Positions 38,044 to 46,990 of a stretch of DNA of 64,000 nt are shown here, piece by piece. A model generated the notes under the pieces. That model was given only the letters and a program-made list of their open reading frames with translations. It was not told where the DNA came from and searched no databases. Both the position numbers and the translations under genes were made by a program. Where the stretch lies: contig NZ_CP127294.1 in assembly GCF_030285625.1 (NCBI RefSeq), positions 8,464,001 through 8,528,000 of the forward strand, given 5' to 3'. The stretch is from Amycolatopsis sp. 2-15 (GTDB lineage: Bacteria > Actinomycetota > Actinomycetes > Mycobacteriales > Pseudonocardiaceae). Numbering within the stretch: the first letter of the stretch is position 1; the number at the start of each line of letters is the position of its first letter.

Positions 38044-39216
38044 ATGACGATCGACCACGCCCCGGCACCCGCCGGAGCGGGCCTGTCCCCCGAGGACCAG
38101 GCGGAGCTGCAGCTGCGGCACCGCAAGATCCGCGACGCGATGGCCGAGCAGGGCCTCGACGTCGTGCTCGCCTACGGCCCCGCCTGGCGGCGCGAGAACA
38201 TCCGCTACTTCACCGACGTGACCCCGGCCGGCAGCGCCGCGCTCGTGGTGTTCCCCGCCGAGGGTGACGCGGTGGCCTTCTCGACCCGGCCGTCGGACCT
38301 GGCGGCGTTCACCGCGCAGGGCTGGGTCGGCGAGGCCCGGCGGCTGGACCCGGCGAACCCGGCGGAGCTGGGCGTGGTCCTGAAAGAGCTGGCGCCGCGG
38401 CGCATCGGCATCGCCCACCACGAGCTCGTGCCGCTCGTGCTCATGGAGACGATCCGCGCCGCGGCGCCGGGCGCCGAAGTCGGGTCGGCCACGAAGCTGC
38501 TCGACACCGCGCGGCTGGTGAAGAGCGAGTGGGAGCTCGCCCGGATGCGCCGCAGCGCCGTGGTGTGCGCGGCGGGCTGGGAAGCGTTCGTGGACGTGCT
38601 CGAACCGGGGCTGCCGGAGTACCGGATCGTCGCGGAGGTCGAGGCGCGGCTGAAGAACCTCGGTGCCGAGGACAACTTCATGCTCATCGCGTCGGGCCGC
38701 GACGAGGTGCGCGGCATGACCCCGCCGGGCGACCGGCTGCTCGAAGCCGGCGACATGGTGCGGACCGAGCTCACGCCCAAGATGGACGGTTACTGGCTGC
38801 AGATCTGCCGCTCCGCCGTGGTGGGCAAGGCCGACGACGGGCAGCGCAAGTCGTTCGACCTGTTCAACGAGGCCGTCGAGGCCGGCATCTCCGTGGTACG
38901 CCCCGGCATCACCGCCCACGAGGTGGCGGTGGCCGAGAACGACGTGTTCCGCAAGTACGGCTACGGCGAGTACTGCACCAGCAACTACACCCGCGTGCGC
39001 GGCCACGGCCACGGCCTGCACCTCGACGAGACGCCGATCATCGAGGGCAACCACACCGTGCTGCCCGAGAACTCCGTGTTCATCATCCACCCCAACACCT
39101 ACACGCCGCTGGCCGGCTACCACGTGCTCGGCGACCCCGTGCGCGTGACCGCCGACGGCTGTGAAGTGCTGATCACGACCGAACGGAAGCTGTTCGAGAC
39201 AGGAGACGTGGCGTGA
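38044..39216 (+). CDS. M24-family (creatinase/aminopeptidase P fold) protein without canonical metal ligands
   Basis: A 390-aa protein with a creatinase N-terminal domain (about 20-160) and a pita-bread catalytic domain (about 165-385). The family His motif is present (RVRGHGHGLHLDETP, residues 318-331). The usual metal ligands are not: the first Asp is Glu242 in RTELTPKMDGYWLQ, the second is replaced by Gln253 or a neighbour, and the PGIY-type Glu is HPNTY (349-353). That is closer to metal-free creatinase, which hydrolyses a C-N bond in creatine, than to aminopeptidase P. It overlaps the next M24 gene by 4 bp. Substrate unknown; a C-N hydrolase role is inference. Confidence 0.82.
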   Translation: MTIDHAPAPAGAGLSPEDQAELQLRHRKIRDAMAEQGLDVVLAYGPAWRRENIRYFTDVTPAGSAALVVFPAEGDAVAFSTRPSDLAAFTAQGWVGEARRLDPANPAELGVVLKELAPRRIGIAHHELVPLVLMETIRAAAPGAEVGSATKLLDTARLVKSEWELARMRRSAVVCAAGWEAFVDVLEPGLPEYRIVAEVEARLKNLGAEDNFMLIASGRDEVRGMTPPGDRLLEAGDMVRTELTPKMDGYWLQICRSAVVGKADDGQRKSFDLFNEAVEAGISVVRPGITAHEVAVAENDVFRKYGYGEYCTSNYTRVRGHGHGLHLDETPIIEGNHTVLPENSVFIIHPNTYTPLAGYHVLGDPVRVTADGCEVLITTERKLFETGDVA

Positions 39217-40259
39217 AACGAGGTCTGCACGTACTCGACCCCGCGGAAACCCCCGACCAGGAGTGGGGCGACCGCGTCGCCGCCCTGCAGAAGGCCATGG
39301 CGGCGCAAGGCGTCGACGTCGCGTTCGTCTACGCCGACGTGTCCCGCTCCGACGACCTCGCCTACCTGACCAACCTGTGCCTGTACTGGAACGAGGGAGT
39401 GCTGGCGATCCCCGCCGAGGGACCCGTCACGTTCCTCACCAAGCTCTCGCTTCGGGTGCAGAACTGGATGAAGGCCTCGTCGAAGGTCACGGAGTTCAGC
39501 GGCGGCAAGAACTTCGCCGACCTCGTCGCGAAGTACTTGCTGGGCAAGAAGAACGGCACGCTCGGCCTGGTCGACGCCGCCCTGTGGCCCGCCGACGTCG
39601 CCGACGAGATCGTGGCCGCGGTGCCCGGCTGGCAGGTCAAGCGCCTCGACGGGCTGGTGCGCGAGCAGCGCCTGATCCCGTCGGCGGCCGAGACCGAGCT
39701 GCTGCGCGCGGCCGGGCGGATCCTCGACGACGCCGCGGCCAAGGCCACGGTGGCGGGCAGCACCGCCGGCAGCCGCGTCGAAACCGTGGAACGCGCGTTG
39801 CGCGGCGGCGGTTTCCTCGACCTGTACCCGATCTCGCTGTCCACTTCGGACGGTGTGACGTCCTTCGGCGTCACCGGGCAGTACCGCATGAACTGGGTGT
39901 ACTCGAGCCGCGTCCTCGGTGCCGGCGACGGCTGGCCGGGTGCGCTCAAGGATGCCTTGGCCGCGGCCATCGCCGCGGCCAAGGCCGGCGCGAGGATCGG
40001 CTCGCTCGCCGAGGCCGCCGCGCCCGCGTTGGCGAAGCTGCCGGACGGCGCGAAGGCCGAAGTCCGCTGGGTCAACCAGGCCGACCTGTCCACCAGCGGC
40101 GAGTTTCGCGCCCAGGACCCGGCCGCCGTACTGGCCGAAGGTGAGGCGGGCGCGGTGTCCGTGGAGGTCGCCTTCGCCGACGGTGGCAACGCGGCCGTGG
40201 CCGAGACCGTCCGCGTCACCGAAGGCGAACCGGAACACCTGACAGGAGCACAGCGGTGA
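39213..40259 (+). CDS. second M24-like protein, divergent paralogue
   Basis: A 348-aa protein. The N-terminal creatinase-like domain is recognisable (GVDVAFVYADVSRSDDLAYL, LIPSAAETELLRAAGRILDD). The C-terminal catalytic half is shortened, and I see neither the HGHGLH-type motif nor acidic metal ligands. The GTG start overlaps the preceding stop (GTGA, 39213-39216). The tight coupling suggests it forms a complex with the first M24 protein, as a non-catalytic subunit. This is inference; no known pair was matched. Confidence 0.7.
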   Translation: MKRGLHVLDPAETPDQEWGDRVAALQKAMAAQGVDVAFVYADVSRSDDLAYLTNLCLYWNEGVLAIPAEGPVTFLTKLSLRVQNWMKASSKVTEFSGGKNFADLVAKYLLGKKNGTLGLVDAALWPADVADEIVAAVPGWQVKRLDGLVREQRLIPSAAETELLRAAGRILDDAAAKATVAGSTAGSRVETVERALRGGGFLDLYPISLSTSDGVTSFGVTGQYRMNWVYSSRVLGAGDGWPGALKDALAAAIAAAKAGARIGSLAEAAAPALAKLPDGAKAEVRWVNQADLSTSGEFRAQDPAAVLAEGEAGAVSVEVAFADGGNAAVAETVRVTEGEPEHLTGAQR

Positions 40260-41335
40260 GGATCCTTTCCAACGGCGACATCGAGCAGGTGCTCACCGCC
40301 GGCGAGACGCTCGACGCGCTGGAAACGGCGTACAAGGAGCTGAACGCCGGCCAGGGCGCCAACCGGCCGCGCAACCACACGTACTTCCCGGTCGAGGACA
40401 GCCGCCACCCCGGCTTCCGGTTCCGGTTCAAGTCGCAGGAGGGCGGCAACGTCTCCAGCGGCGTGTGGGCGCTGCGGATCACGTCCGACATCGCGGGCGT
40501 CGAGACGCTGCCCTCCGGTGTGCAGCGGCGCCGGCTCATCCCGGCCGCGCCCGGCGGCCGCTACGTCGGGCTCGTCACGCTCTACAGCCTGACCACGCTC
40601 GAACCGCTCGCCATCATGCACGACAGCTTCATCCAGAAGATGCGCGTCGGCGCCACCTCCGCGCTCGGCATCCGCGAACTGGCCAACCCGGACGCGACGG
40701 TCGCCGGGATGTTCGGCTCCGGCTGGCAGGCCGAGGCGCACCTGGAGTGCCTGCTCATGGTGCGCCCGAGCATCGAAGAGGTCCGCGTCTACAGCCCCAC
40801 GCCGGAGCACCGCGAACACTTCGCGAAGGTGTGGAGCGAGAAGACCGGGCGCAAGATCGTGGCCGTGGACGAGCGGCGCGACGCGGTGGCCGGCTGCCAG
40901 ATCGTCACCTGCGCCACGGCGGCCATGGAGGCCTGCTTCGACGGCGCCTGGCTCGAACCGGGCACGCACGTCACGGCGATCACCTCGCCCGACGGCACCG
41001 CCACCCGGCGCGAGCTCGACGACACGACGTTCGACCGCGCCGACCGCATCACCGTGCTCTCGCGCGAGCAGGTGCACCACGACAAGCAGTACGACATCCT
41101 CGGCCCGGTCAACCGCGGCCTGAAGTCGTGGGACGACATCCGCGAGCTCGGCGACCTGCTGCTGGGCGAGGCCCCGGGGCGCACGAGCCCCGACGACATC
41201 ACCGTGTTCGCCAACAACACCGGCATGGGCGTGCAGTTCGCGGCCGTCTGCGCGCGGGCGCTGGCGCTGGCAGAGCAGCGCGAGCTCGGGCACACGGTGC
41301 CGACCGACTGGTTCCTGGAAGAGACGAGTCCGTGA
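40256..41335 (+). CDS. ornithine cyclodeaminase/mu-crystallin-family protein
   Basis: A 359-aa NAD(P)-dependent enzyme of the OCD family: N-terminal substrate region (LSNGDIEQVLTAGETLDALE, FRFRFKSQEGG) and Rossmann nucleotide site (VAGMFGSGWQAEAHLECLL, EVRVYSPTPEHRE). Family reactions include ornithine cyclodeamination, alanine dehydrogenation and delta-1-pyrroline-2-carboxylate (imino acid) reduction. The GTG start overlaps the previous stop (GTGA). In this context it could process an imino acid released by the M24 or Rieske steps. Confidence 0.88.
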   Translation: MRILSNGDIEQVLTAGETLDALETAYKELNAGQGANRPRNHTYFPVEDSRHPGFRFRFKSQEGGNVSSGVWALRITSDIAGVETLPSGVQRRRLIPAAPGGRYVGLVTLYSLTTLEPLAIMHDSFIQKMRVGATSALGIRELANPDATVAGMFGSGWQAEAHLECLLMVRPSIEEVRVYSPTPEHREHFAKVWSEKTGRKIVAVDERRDAVAGCQIVTCATAAMEACFDGAWLEPGTHVTAITSPDGTATRRELDDTTFDRADRITVLSREQVHHDKQYDILGPVNRGLKSWDDIRELGDLLLGEAPGRTSPDDITVFANNTGMGVQFAAVCARALALAEQRELGHTVPTDWFLEETSP

Positions 41336-41380
41336 GCGGAACCCGCCGCACACCACCGGAACCACGAGCGGAGATCTCTC

Positions 41381-41890
41381 ATGGGCAGTGAACACCGCGT
41401 CGGAGGCAAGGTCATCACCTTCGGCGAGAACGTGAACACCGACGTCATCATCCCCGGCCGCTACCTCGTGAGCATCGACCCGGCAGAGCTCGCCGAGCAC
41501 GCCTTCGAGCCCCTGGGGCCGGAAACGCAGGCGCGACTACGGGCGAGCGACGTCGTGGTCGCCGGCCGCAACTTCGGCTGCGGCAGCGCGCGGGAGCAGG
41601 CCGCCACGTGCCTGATCGGCGCCGGGATCAAGGCGGTCGTCGCAGCCTCCTTCTCCCGCGTCTTCTTCCGCAACGCCATCAACACCGGGCTCGTCGCGGT
41701 CGAGTCGCCCGCCGCGGCCGAGGCGGCCACCGACGGTGGCGAGATGTGGGTCGACTACGACGCGGGCACGGTCGAGGTGGGCGGGCAGACGTTCCCGTTC
41801 AGCCCGTACCCGCAGGTGCTGCGGGAGATCATGGCCGACGGCGGCCTGATCCCGCACCTGATGGCGAGCTTCGCGGGAGGAAAGCAGTGA
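41381..41890 (+). CDS. aconitase/isopropylmalate dehydratase-type small subunit (first set)
   Basis: A 169-aa swivel-domain subunit of the LeuD/homoaconitase small type. The substrate loop NFGCGSAREQA is at residues 64-74, with the conserved Arg71 that binds the gamma-carboxylate, plus NVNTDVIIPGRYL at the start. It pairs with the large subunit encoded directly downstream (GTGA overlap). A GGAG ribosome site precedes the ATG. Confidence 0.88.
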   Translation: MGSEHRVGGKVITFGENVNTDVIIPGRYLVSIDPAELAEHAFEPLGPETQARLRASDVVVAGRNFGCGSAREQAATCLIGAGIKAVVAASFSRVFFRNAINTGLVAVESPAAAEAATDGGEMWVDYDAGTVEVGGQTFPFSPYPQVLREIMADGGLIPHLMASFAGGKQ

Positions 41891-43167
41891 CCGCCAAGAC
41901 CTTCGCGCAGAAGGCGATCGAACGCGCGTCCGGGGTCGCCGACCTCGTGCCGGGCCAGATCGTCGACGCGTTCCCCGACCTGTACATGAGCCACACCGCG
42001 AGCTGGCGGTGCATCCGGACGCTGGAGAAGATGGGCGTCGAGGAGCTCTACGACGTCGACCGCGTGGCCATGGTGATGGACCACCTGTCCCCCGCCATGA
42101 ACGCGAAGACGGCCGCGGACCACGCGCTGTGCCGGGAGTTCGCGCAGAAGATGGGTGTGAAGAACTTCTTCGACGTCAACAGCGGCATCGCGCACATCGT
42201 GCTCATGGAGCACGGCCTCGTGCGGCCCGGCCAGTTCATCATCGGCACCGACTCGCACTCGACGATCTACGGCGCGCTGGGCGCGTTCGGCACCGGCGTC
42301 GGGTTCAGCGAGATCACCGCCGCGTGGGTCACCGGCAAGCTGTGGGTCAAGGTGCCCGAGTCGGTGCGGATCGTCATCGACGGCGACCTCGCCCCGGGCG
42401 TCTACGCCAAGGACATCATGCTCAAGCTCATCGGCGACCTCGGTGCCGACGGGCTGACGTATGAGTCGGTCGAGTTCTCCGGGTCCTACGTCGAGGGCAT
42501 GTCGGTGTCCGAACGCATGACGTTCTGCAACCTGGCCATGGAGATGGGCGCGAAGAACGCCTTCGTGGCCCCGGACGACACCACGCTCGCCTACCTCGAC
42601 GAGGCCGGCGTGCCGCGCGACGAGCTGGACATCCTGCTGCCGGACGAGGGCGCGACCTACCGCGCCACCGTGCGGCTCGACGGGCCCACGCTCGCCCCGC
42701 AGATCGCGGTGCCGCACACGGTCGACAACGTGGTGGGCGTCGGCGACGTCGTCGGCACGAAGCTCGACCAGGTGTTCATCGGCTCGTGCGCCAACGCCAA
42801 GTACGACGACCTCGTGATCGCGGCCGACGTGCTGGCCGGCCACCGCGTGGCCCCGGGCCTGCGGCTGATCGTCACGCCGGCATCGGCGAAGATCATGGCG
42901 CAGGCTTCGGACAGCGGCGTGCTCACGAAGCTGATCCAGGCCGGCGCGATGATCACCAACCCCGGCTGCGGCGCATGCGCGGGCAACGGCGGCGCGATGG
43001 CCGACGGCGAGACCACGCTGTCGACCGCCAACCGCAACTTCCAGGGCCGCATGGGCAGCTACGACTCGAAGATCTTCCTGTCGAGCCCGGCCACGGCCGC
43101 GGCCTCGGCGATTCGCGGGGTCATCACCGACCCGCGTGAGATCGTGGCGACGGCGGTGGTCGCGTGA
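41887..43167 (+). CDS. aconitase/LeuC-type large subunit with intact Fe-S cysteines (first set)
   Basis: A 426-aa hydro-lyase subunit. The [4Fe-4S] ligands are present: Cys301 (FIGSCANA) and Cys361/Cys364 (NPGCGACAGNGG). The active-site DSHST is at 122-126. With the small subunit it should dehydrate/hydrate a 2- or 3-hydroxy di- or tricarboxylate, the isopropylmalate/homocitrate kind of chemistry. It starts with GTG overlapping the small-subunit stop. No leuA or leuB homologues are nearby, so leucine synthesis is unlikely to be its role. Confidence 0.9.
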   Translation: MTAKTFAQKAIERASGVADLVPGQIVDAFPDLYMSHTASWRCIRTLEKMGVEELYDVDRVAMVMDHLSPAMNAKTAADHALCREFAQKMGVKNFFDVNSGIAHIVLMEHGLVRPGQFIIGTDSHSTIYGALGAFGTGVGFSEITAAWVTGKLWVKVPESVRIVIDGDLAPGVYAKDIMLKLIGDLGADGLTYESVEFSGSYVEGMSVSERMTFCNLAMEMGAKNAFVAPDDTTLAYLDEAGVPRDELDILLPDEGATYRATVRLDGPTLAPQIAVPHTVDNVVGVGDVVGTKLDQVFIGSCANAKYDDLVIAADVLAGHRVAPGLRLIVTPASAKIMAQASDSGVLTKLIQAGAMITNPGCGACAGNGGAMADGETTLSTANRNFQGRMGSYDSKIFLSSPATAAASAIRGVITDPREIVATAVVA

Positions 43168-44426
43168 ACCTCGTCGAGAAGATCCTGGCTCGCGCGAGCG
43201 GCCGCGAGTCCGTGGAACCGGGCGAGATCGTGGTGGCCAAAGTGGACCGCCTGATCATGCACGACCTGTCCGGCTACCTCACCTCGCAGGTGTACGAGAA
43301 GCGCGTGAACGTGCCCATCCCCGACCCCGCGCGGGCAGTGATGGTGTTCGACCACCACTTCGCGCCGCCGACCGAGCAGCAGGCGGACGTGCTGCAGCAC
43401 AACCGCCGGTGGGCCCGCAAGCACGGCCTGAAGCTTTATGACTGCGGCAACGGCAACCTGCACCACGCCGTGGTCCGCAACGGACACATCAAGCCCGGCA
43501 TGATCGTGGTCGGGTCCGACAGCCACACGCCGGTGCACGGCACGCTGGGCGCGCTCGCCGTGGCGCTCGGCAACGACTCCCATGCCGGAACCGTGCTGCC
43601 GTACGGCAAAGCGTGGTTCAAGGTGCCGGAGACGACCCGGGTCCACCTCGAAGGCGCGCCGAAGCCCGGCGTCACCCCGCGCGACATCGCACTGTGGCTG
43701 GTCGGGCGCATCGGCGAGGGCGAGCTGAACTACCGGGCCGTGGAGTTCGGCGGCCCGTACGTGCGCGGACTGTCCTTCTGGGACCGCTGGCTCTTCCCGC
43801 TGCTGTGCGTGGACCTCGGCGCCAAGTGCAGCTTCGTCGAACCGGACGAGGTCACCGAGGCGTTCGTGCGCACGCTGCCCGGCGGCGACGCCGGCCTGCT
43901 GGTGCACGGTGACGGTGAGGAAGCCGCGCAGGTGCTGCGCTTCGACGTCGGCGAGGTCGACCCCACGGTTGCCTGCCCGCCGACCGTCGGCAACGTCAAG
44001 CCCGTGGCCGAGGTCGCCGGCACGCCGGTGCAGTACGCGGAGCTGGGCGGCCACGGCGGCGGCCGGCTCGAGGACTTCCGCGCGGCGGCCCAGGTCCTGG
44101 CCGGGCACAAGGTGCACCCGGACACGCGGTTCCACCTCGTACCCTCCAGCCGCGAGGTGTTCGCGGAGGCCGCGCGCGAGGGGCTGGTGCTCGCGTTGCA
44201 CGAGGCCGGCGCCACGTGGTTCCCGCCCAGCACAGGCTCGAACCAGGCCTACAACATGGGCGCGATGGCGTCCGACGAGACGATGATCTCCACCCACGCC
44301 CGCAACTTCCCCGGCCGCAACGGCAGCCCGGACGCGTCGATGTACCTGGCGTCTTCGGCAACCGTTGCCGCATCGGCTGTCGCGGGGGTCATCGCCTCGA
44401 CCGTCCAAACGGGAGGGAAATCGTGA
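43164..44426 (+). CDS. aconitase-like large subunit lacking all three Fe-S cysteines (second set)
   Basis: A 420-aa paralogue of the LeuC-type subunit with the same fold landmarks: GSDSHTPVHGTLGALAVALG (117-136), VPSSREVF and STHARNFPGRNGSPD. Aligning by eye on VLAGH and on the ST-x2-RNF block, the cluster cysteines are replaced: His297 (GGHGGG) for the first, Gly358 and Gln361 (PPSTGSNQAY) for the other two. It therefore cannot hold a normal [4Fe-4S] cluster. It overlaps both neighbours by 4 bp. It may be a cluster-free hydro-lyase using another metal, or a regulatory subunit. Confidence 0.85.
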   Translation: MNLVEKILARASGRESVEPGEIVVAKVDRLIMHDLSGYLTSQVYEKRVNVPIPDPARAVMVFDHHFAPPTEQQADVLQHNRRWARKHGLKLYDCGNGNLHHAVVRNGHIKPGMIVVGSDSHTPVHGTLGALAVALGNDSHAGTVLPYGKAWFKVPETTRVHLEGAPKPGVTPRDIALWLVGRIGEGELNYRAVEFGGPYVRGLSFWDRWLFPLLCVDLGAKCSFVEPDEVTEAFVRTLPGGDAGLLVHGDGEEAAQVLRFDVGEVDPTVACPPTVGNVKPVAEVAGTPVQYAELGGHGGGRLEDFRAAAQVLAGHKVHPDTRFHLVPSSREVFAEAAREGLVLALHEAGATWFPPSTGSNQAYNMGAMASDETMISTHARNFPGRNGSPDASMYLASSATVAASAVAGVIASTVQTGGKS

Positions 44427-44920
44427 AGTTCGAGGGCCGCTGCTGGCGGTTCGGGGACAACATCCCGACCGACCGGCTCGTGAAGACCCAGTACGTGTTC
44501 GAGCCGATGGAGATCCTCGTGCAGCACGTGCTCGAAGACCTCAACCCGGAGTTCCCGAAGCAGGTGCAGCCCGGCGACATCGTGTTCGCCGGCAAGCACT
44601 TCGGGCAGTCCTCGGGCCGCGCCATCGCGACGAAGGCGTTGCAAGCCACGGGAATCGGGTGTGTGGTCGCGGAAACGTTCGCCCGGACGTTCTACCGCAA
44701 CTGCTTCGAGGTCGGCCTGCCGGCGCTCGAAGTCGGGCTGAACCCCGACTTCGCGGCCGACGGCGACCGCGTGCGCGTGGACCTCGCCACCGGGGAGTTC
44801 ACCAACCTGACCACGCAGACGACGATCCGCGGTGCCGCGGCCGACCCGTTCCTCGTCGACATGCTCGAGGCGGGTGGGCTGATCAGCCTCGCGAAGAACC
44901 GGCCGGAGGTGTTCCGCTAG
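44423..44920 (+). CDS. aconitase-like small subunit with altered substrate loop (second set)
   Basis: A 165-aa swivel-domain protein partnered with the preceding Cys-less large subunit (GTGA overlap). The normal NFGCGSSRE loop reads HFGQSSGRAIA (59-69), so the second Gly, the substrate-binding Arg position and the Glu have all changed. The helix ATGIGCVVAETFARTFYRNC is typical of LeuD. The matching changes in both subunits suggest co-evolution toward a different substrate or mechanism. A terminator follows. Confidence 0.85.
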   Translation: MKFEGRCWRFGDNIPTDRLVKTQYVFEPMEILVQHVLEDLNPEFPKQVQPGDIVFAGKHFGQSSGRAIATKALQATGIGCVVAETFARTFYRNCFEVGLPALEVGLNPDFAADGDRVRVDLATGEFTNLTTQTTIRGAAADPFLVDMLEAGGLISLAKNRPEVFR

Positions 44921-44937
44921 GACGGACGGCAACGGTG

Positions 44938-44980
44938 AAACCCCCTGGCGGACAAGGACTTCAGGTCCGCCGGGGGTTTT
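44938..44980 (+). terminator. rho-independent terminator closing the first catabolic unit
   Basis: The left arm, three As then CCCCC, T and GGCGGAC (44938-44953), pairs with GTCCGCC, GGGGG and TTT (44965-44979). The T is bulged, the loop is 11 bases and four Ts follow. It separates the aconitase-like genes from the ABC importer unit. Confidence 0.85.
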
Positions 44981-45190
44981 GTCGTGCCCGCGATCCGGGC
45001 AGGAAACCCGCGGAGATCGATGTTTCTCACCTTCTTGACGCGCGTCGAGATCGAGAGTCACACTGACCGGAGCACAAAGAGGTGCACCTCCCGATGCTTC
45101 TCATGGTCGACACCTCGCCCGATTCCAGACCGAGGCGGAAAAGCTCCCCGCGTCCCGGTCTCCCCTCTGGACACAATCGAGGTCTCCCCC

Positions 45191-46177
45191 GTGCCATGGA
45201 AAACTCTCCGCCGGACCCGGCTCGCGTTCCCGGCTCTCGCTCTCGCCCTCGTCGCCACCGCGTGCGGCTCGGGTGGTGGTGGCGCCTCGGGCGGCGACAC
45301 GATCACCCTCGGCCTGCCGGTGCAGGCCACCACGCTCGCGCCGGTCTACCTGGCCGACGACCTGAACCTCTGGAAGCAGCACGGCCTCACCGTCAAACCC
45401 GTCACGTTCAAGGGTGACGCCGAGCTCGCCAAGGCCGTGCTGTCCGGCGACGTCGACGTCGCGGTCGGCTCGCTCACCGGCCCGCTCACGGCCGAGGAAG
45501 CCGGCCAGGACGTGAAGGTCATCTACGGCGGCTTCGACATGACCGCCTTCGCCTGGTACGCCGTGCCCGAGATCCACACCGTGGCCCAAGGCAAGGGAAA
45601 GAACTGGGGCGTGACCACCATCGGCTCGTCCACCGACCTGCTCACGCGCTTCGCCGCGGCGAAGGCCGGCCTGGACCCCAACAAGGACATCAAGGTCGTG
45701 CAGGGCGGCGCTTCGGCGGCGCGCCTGGCGGCCATGAAGGCGGGCCAGCTGCAGGCCAACATCTTCACCGAGCCGCAGACGGTCTACGCGCAGAAGGAGG
45801 GCTACAACAAGATCCTCGACCTCAAGGACCTCGTGGACAGCTACCCGATGCACGTCACGTGGAGCAAGCCGGGCTTCGTCACCGACAACCCCGACCGCGC
45901 CAAGAAGTTCGTCGACACCCTGTCGCAGGCCATGAAGATGACCAAGGACCAGCCGGACGACGCGGTGAAGTCGATCGCGAAGAACCTCAAGATCAGCACC
46001 GACGACGCGAAGGCCAGCATGGCCGAGTGGATCGACCAGCTCTACCCCGACGGCCGCATGCCCTCGGCGAAGGCGATGGACGACTTCTGGCAGATGGGCC
46101 TGCAGGGCAAGGTGTTCGCGAAACGGCTGCCCGACTCGCAGTGGCTCGACACCCGCTTCCTGCCCAAGACCAGCTGA
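45191..46177 (+). CDS. ABC transporter substrate-binding lipoprotein (NMT1/TauA/SsuA type)
   Basis: A 328-aa binding protein of the NitT/TauT family. The signal peptide ends in a lipobox (ALALVATACGSGG, Cys near 25). The binding fold opens LGLPVQATTLAPVYLADDLN and carries the ligand-site stretch TTIGSSTDLLTRFAAAKAGL. Relatives bind sulfonates, pyrimidines or aromatic acids. GTG at 45191 is chosen because the signal peptide starts right there; the longer frame is not secretory. It is the first gene of the second catabolic transcription unit. Confidence 0.88.
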   Translation: MPWKTLRRTRLAFPALALALVATACGSGGGGASGGDTITLGLPVQATTLAPVYLADDLNLWKQHGLTVKPVTFKGDAELAKAVLSGDVDVAVGSLTGPLTAEEAGQDVKVIYGGFDMTAFAWYAVPEIHTVAQGKGKNWGVTTIGSSTDLLTRFAAAKAGLDPNKDIKVVQGGASAARLAAMKAGQLQANIFTEPQTVYAQKEGYNKILDLKDLVDSYPMHVTWSKPGFVTDNPDRAKKFVDTLSQAMKMTKDQPDDAVKSIAKNLKISTDDAKASMAEWIDQLYPDGRMPSAKAMDDFWQMGLQGKVFAKRLPDSQWLDTRFLPKTS

Positions 46178-46189
46178 GCGGAGCACGAG

Positions 46190-46990
46190 ATGGCAGACAT
46201 CACCTTCGATCAGGTGCAGATCTCCTACGCCGGCAAGGGCGAGTCGTTCGTGGCGGTGAACGGGTTCGACGCGCGCATCGAAGACGGCGAGTTCGTGACG
46301 ATCGTGGGCGCCAGCGGCTGCGGCAAGAGCAGCGTGCTGCTGGCCGCCGACGGCCTGCTGCGGCCCTCCGGCGGGCAGATCCGCATCGGCGAGAAGATCG
46401 TGAGCAAGCCCGGCCCCGATCGCGGGGTCGTGTTCCAGGACGCGTCGCTCATGCCGTGGCGCACGATTCTCGCGAACGTCGCGTTCGGACTCGAGATGCA
46501 GGGTGTCGACAAGGCGACGCGGCTGGACCGGGCCCGGCACTTCATCGAGCTGGTCGGCCTCGCCGGGCGTGAAGAGGCCCACCCGCATCAGCTTTCCGGC
46601 GGCATGCGCCAGCGGGTCGGCATCGCCCGCGCGCTGGCCACCGACCCCGAGGTGCTGCTGATGGACGAGCCGTTCGGCGCGCTCGACGCGCAGACGCGGG
46701 AGCTGATGGCCACCGAGCTGCTGCGGATCTGGGACCTGGATCGGAAAACGGTGCTGTTCGTGACCCACGGTATCGACGAGGCGGTGTTCCTCGCCGACCG
46801 GGTGCTCGTGATGGGCGGCAGCCCGAGCCGCGTGGTCGAGGTGATGGAGATCGACCTGCCGCGCCCGCGGGACGCCGCGGTGCGCGCGAGCGAGGCGTTC
46901 GGCAAGTACCGCACGCACCTGGCCGATCTGCTCTTCGGCGCCGGGGCCGGTGCTGGGAACACGGCCGCACCGGAATCGGTGACGCCATGA
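46190..46990 (+). CDS. ABC transporter ATPase (NitT/TauT type)
   Basis: A 266-aa cytosolic ATPase. Walker A is GASGCGKSS (40-48), the signature LSGGMRQRVGIARALA, Walker B VLLMDEPFGALD and the switch His lies in FVTHGIDEA. It energises the two permeases encoded downstream. The stop overlaps the next start (ATGA). Confidence 0.93.
   Translation: MADITFDQVQISYAGKGESFVAVNGFDARIEDGEFVTIVGASGCGKSSVLLAADGLLRPSGGQIRIGEKIVSKPGPDRGVVFQDASLMPWRTILANVAFGLEMQGVDKATRLDRARHFIELVGLAGREEAHPHQLSGGMRQRVGIARALATDPEVLLMDEPFGALDAQTRELMATELLRIWDLDRKTVLFVTHGIDEAVFLADRVLVMGGSPSRVVEVMEIDLPRPRDAAVRASEAFGKYRTHLADLLFGAGAGAGNTAAPESVTP

Noticed and set aside
41381..43167. leuCD for leucine biosynthesis
   Set aside because: No leuA/leuB nearby; the genes sit inside a catabolic operon next to a second divergent pair.
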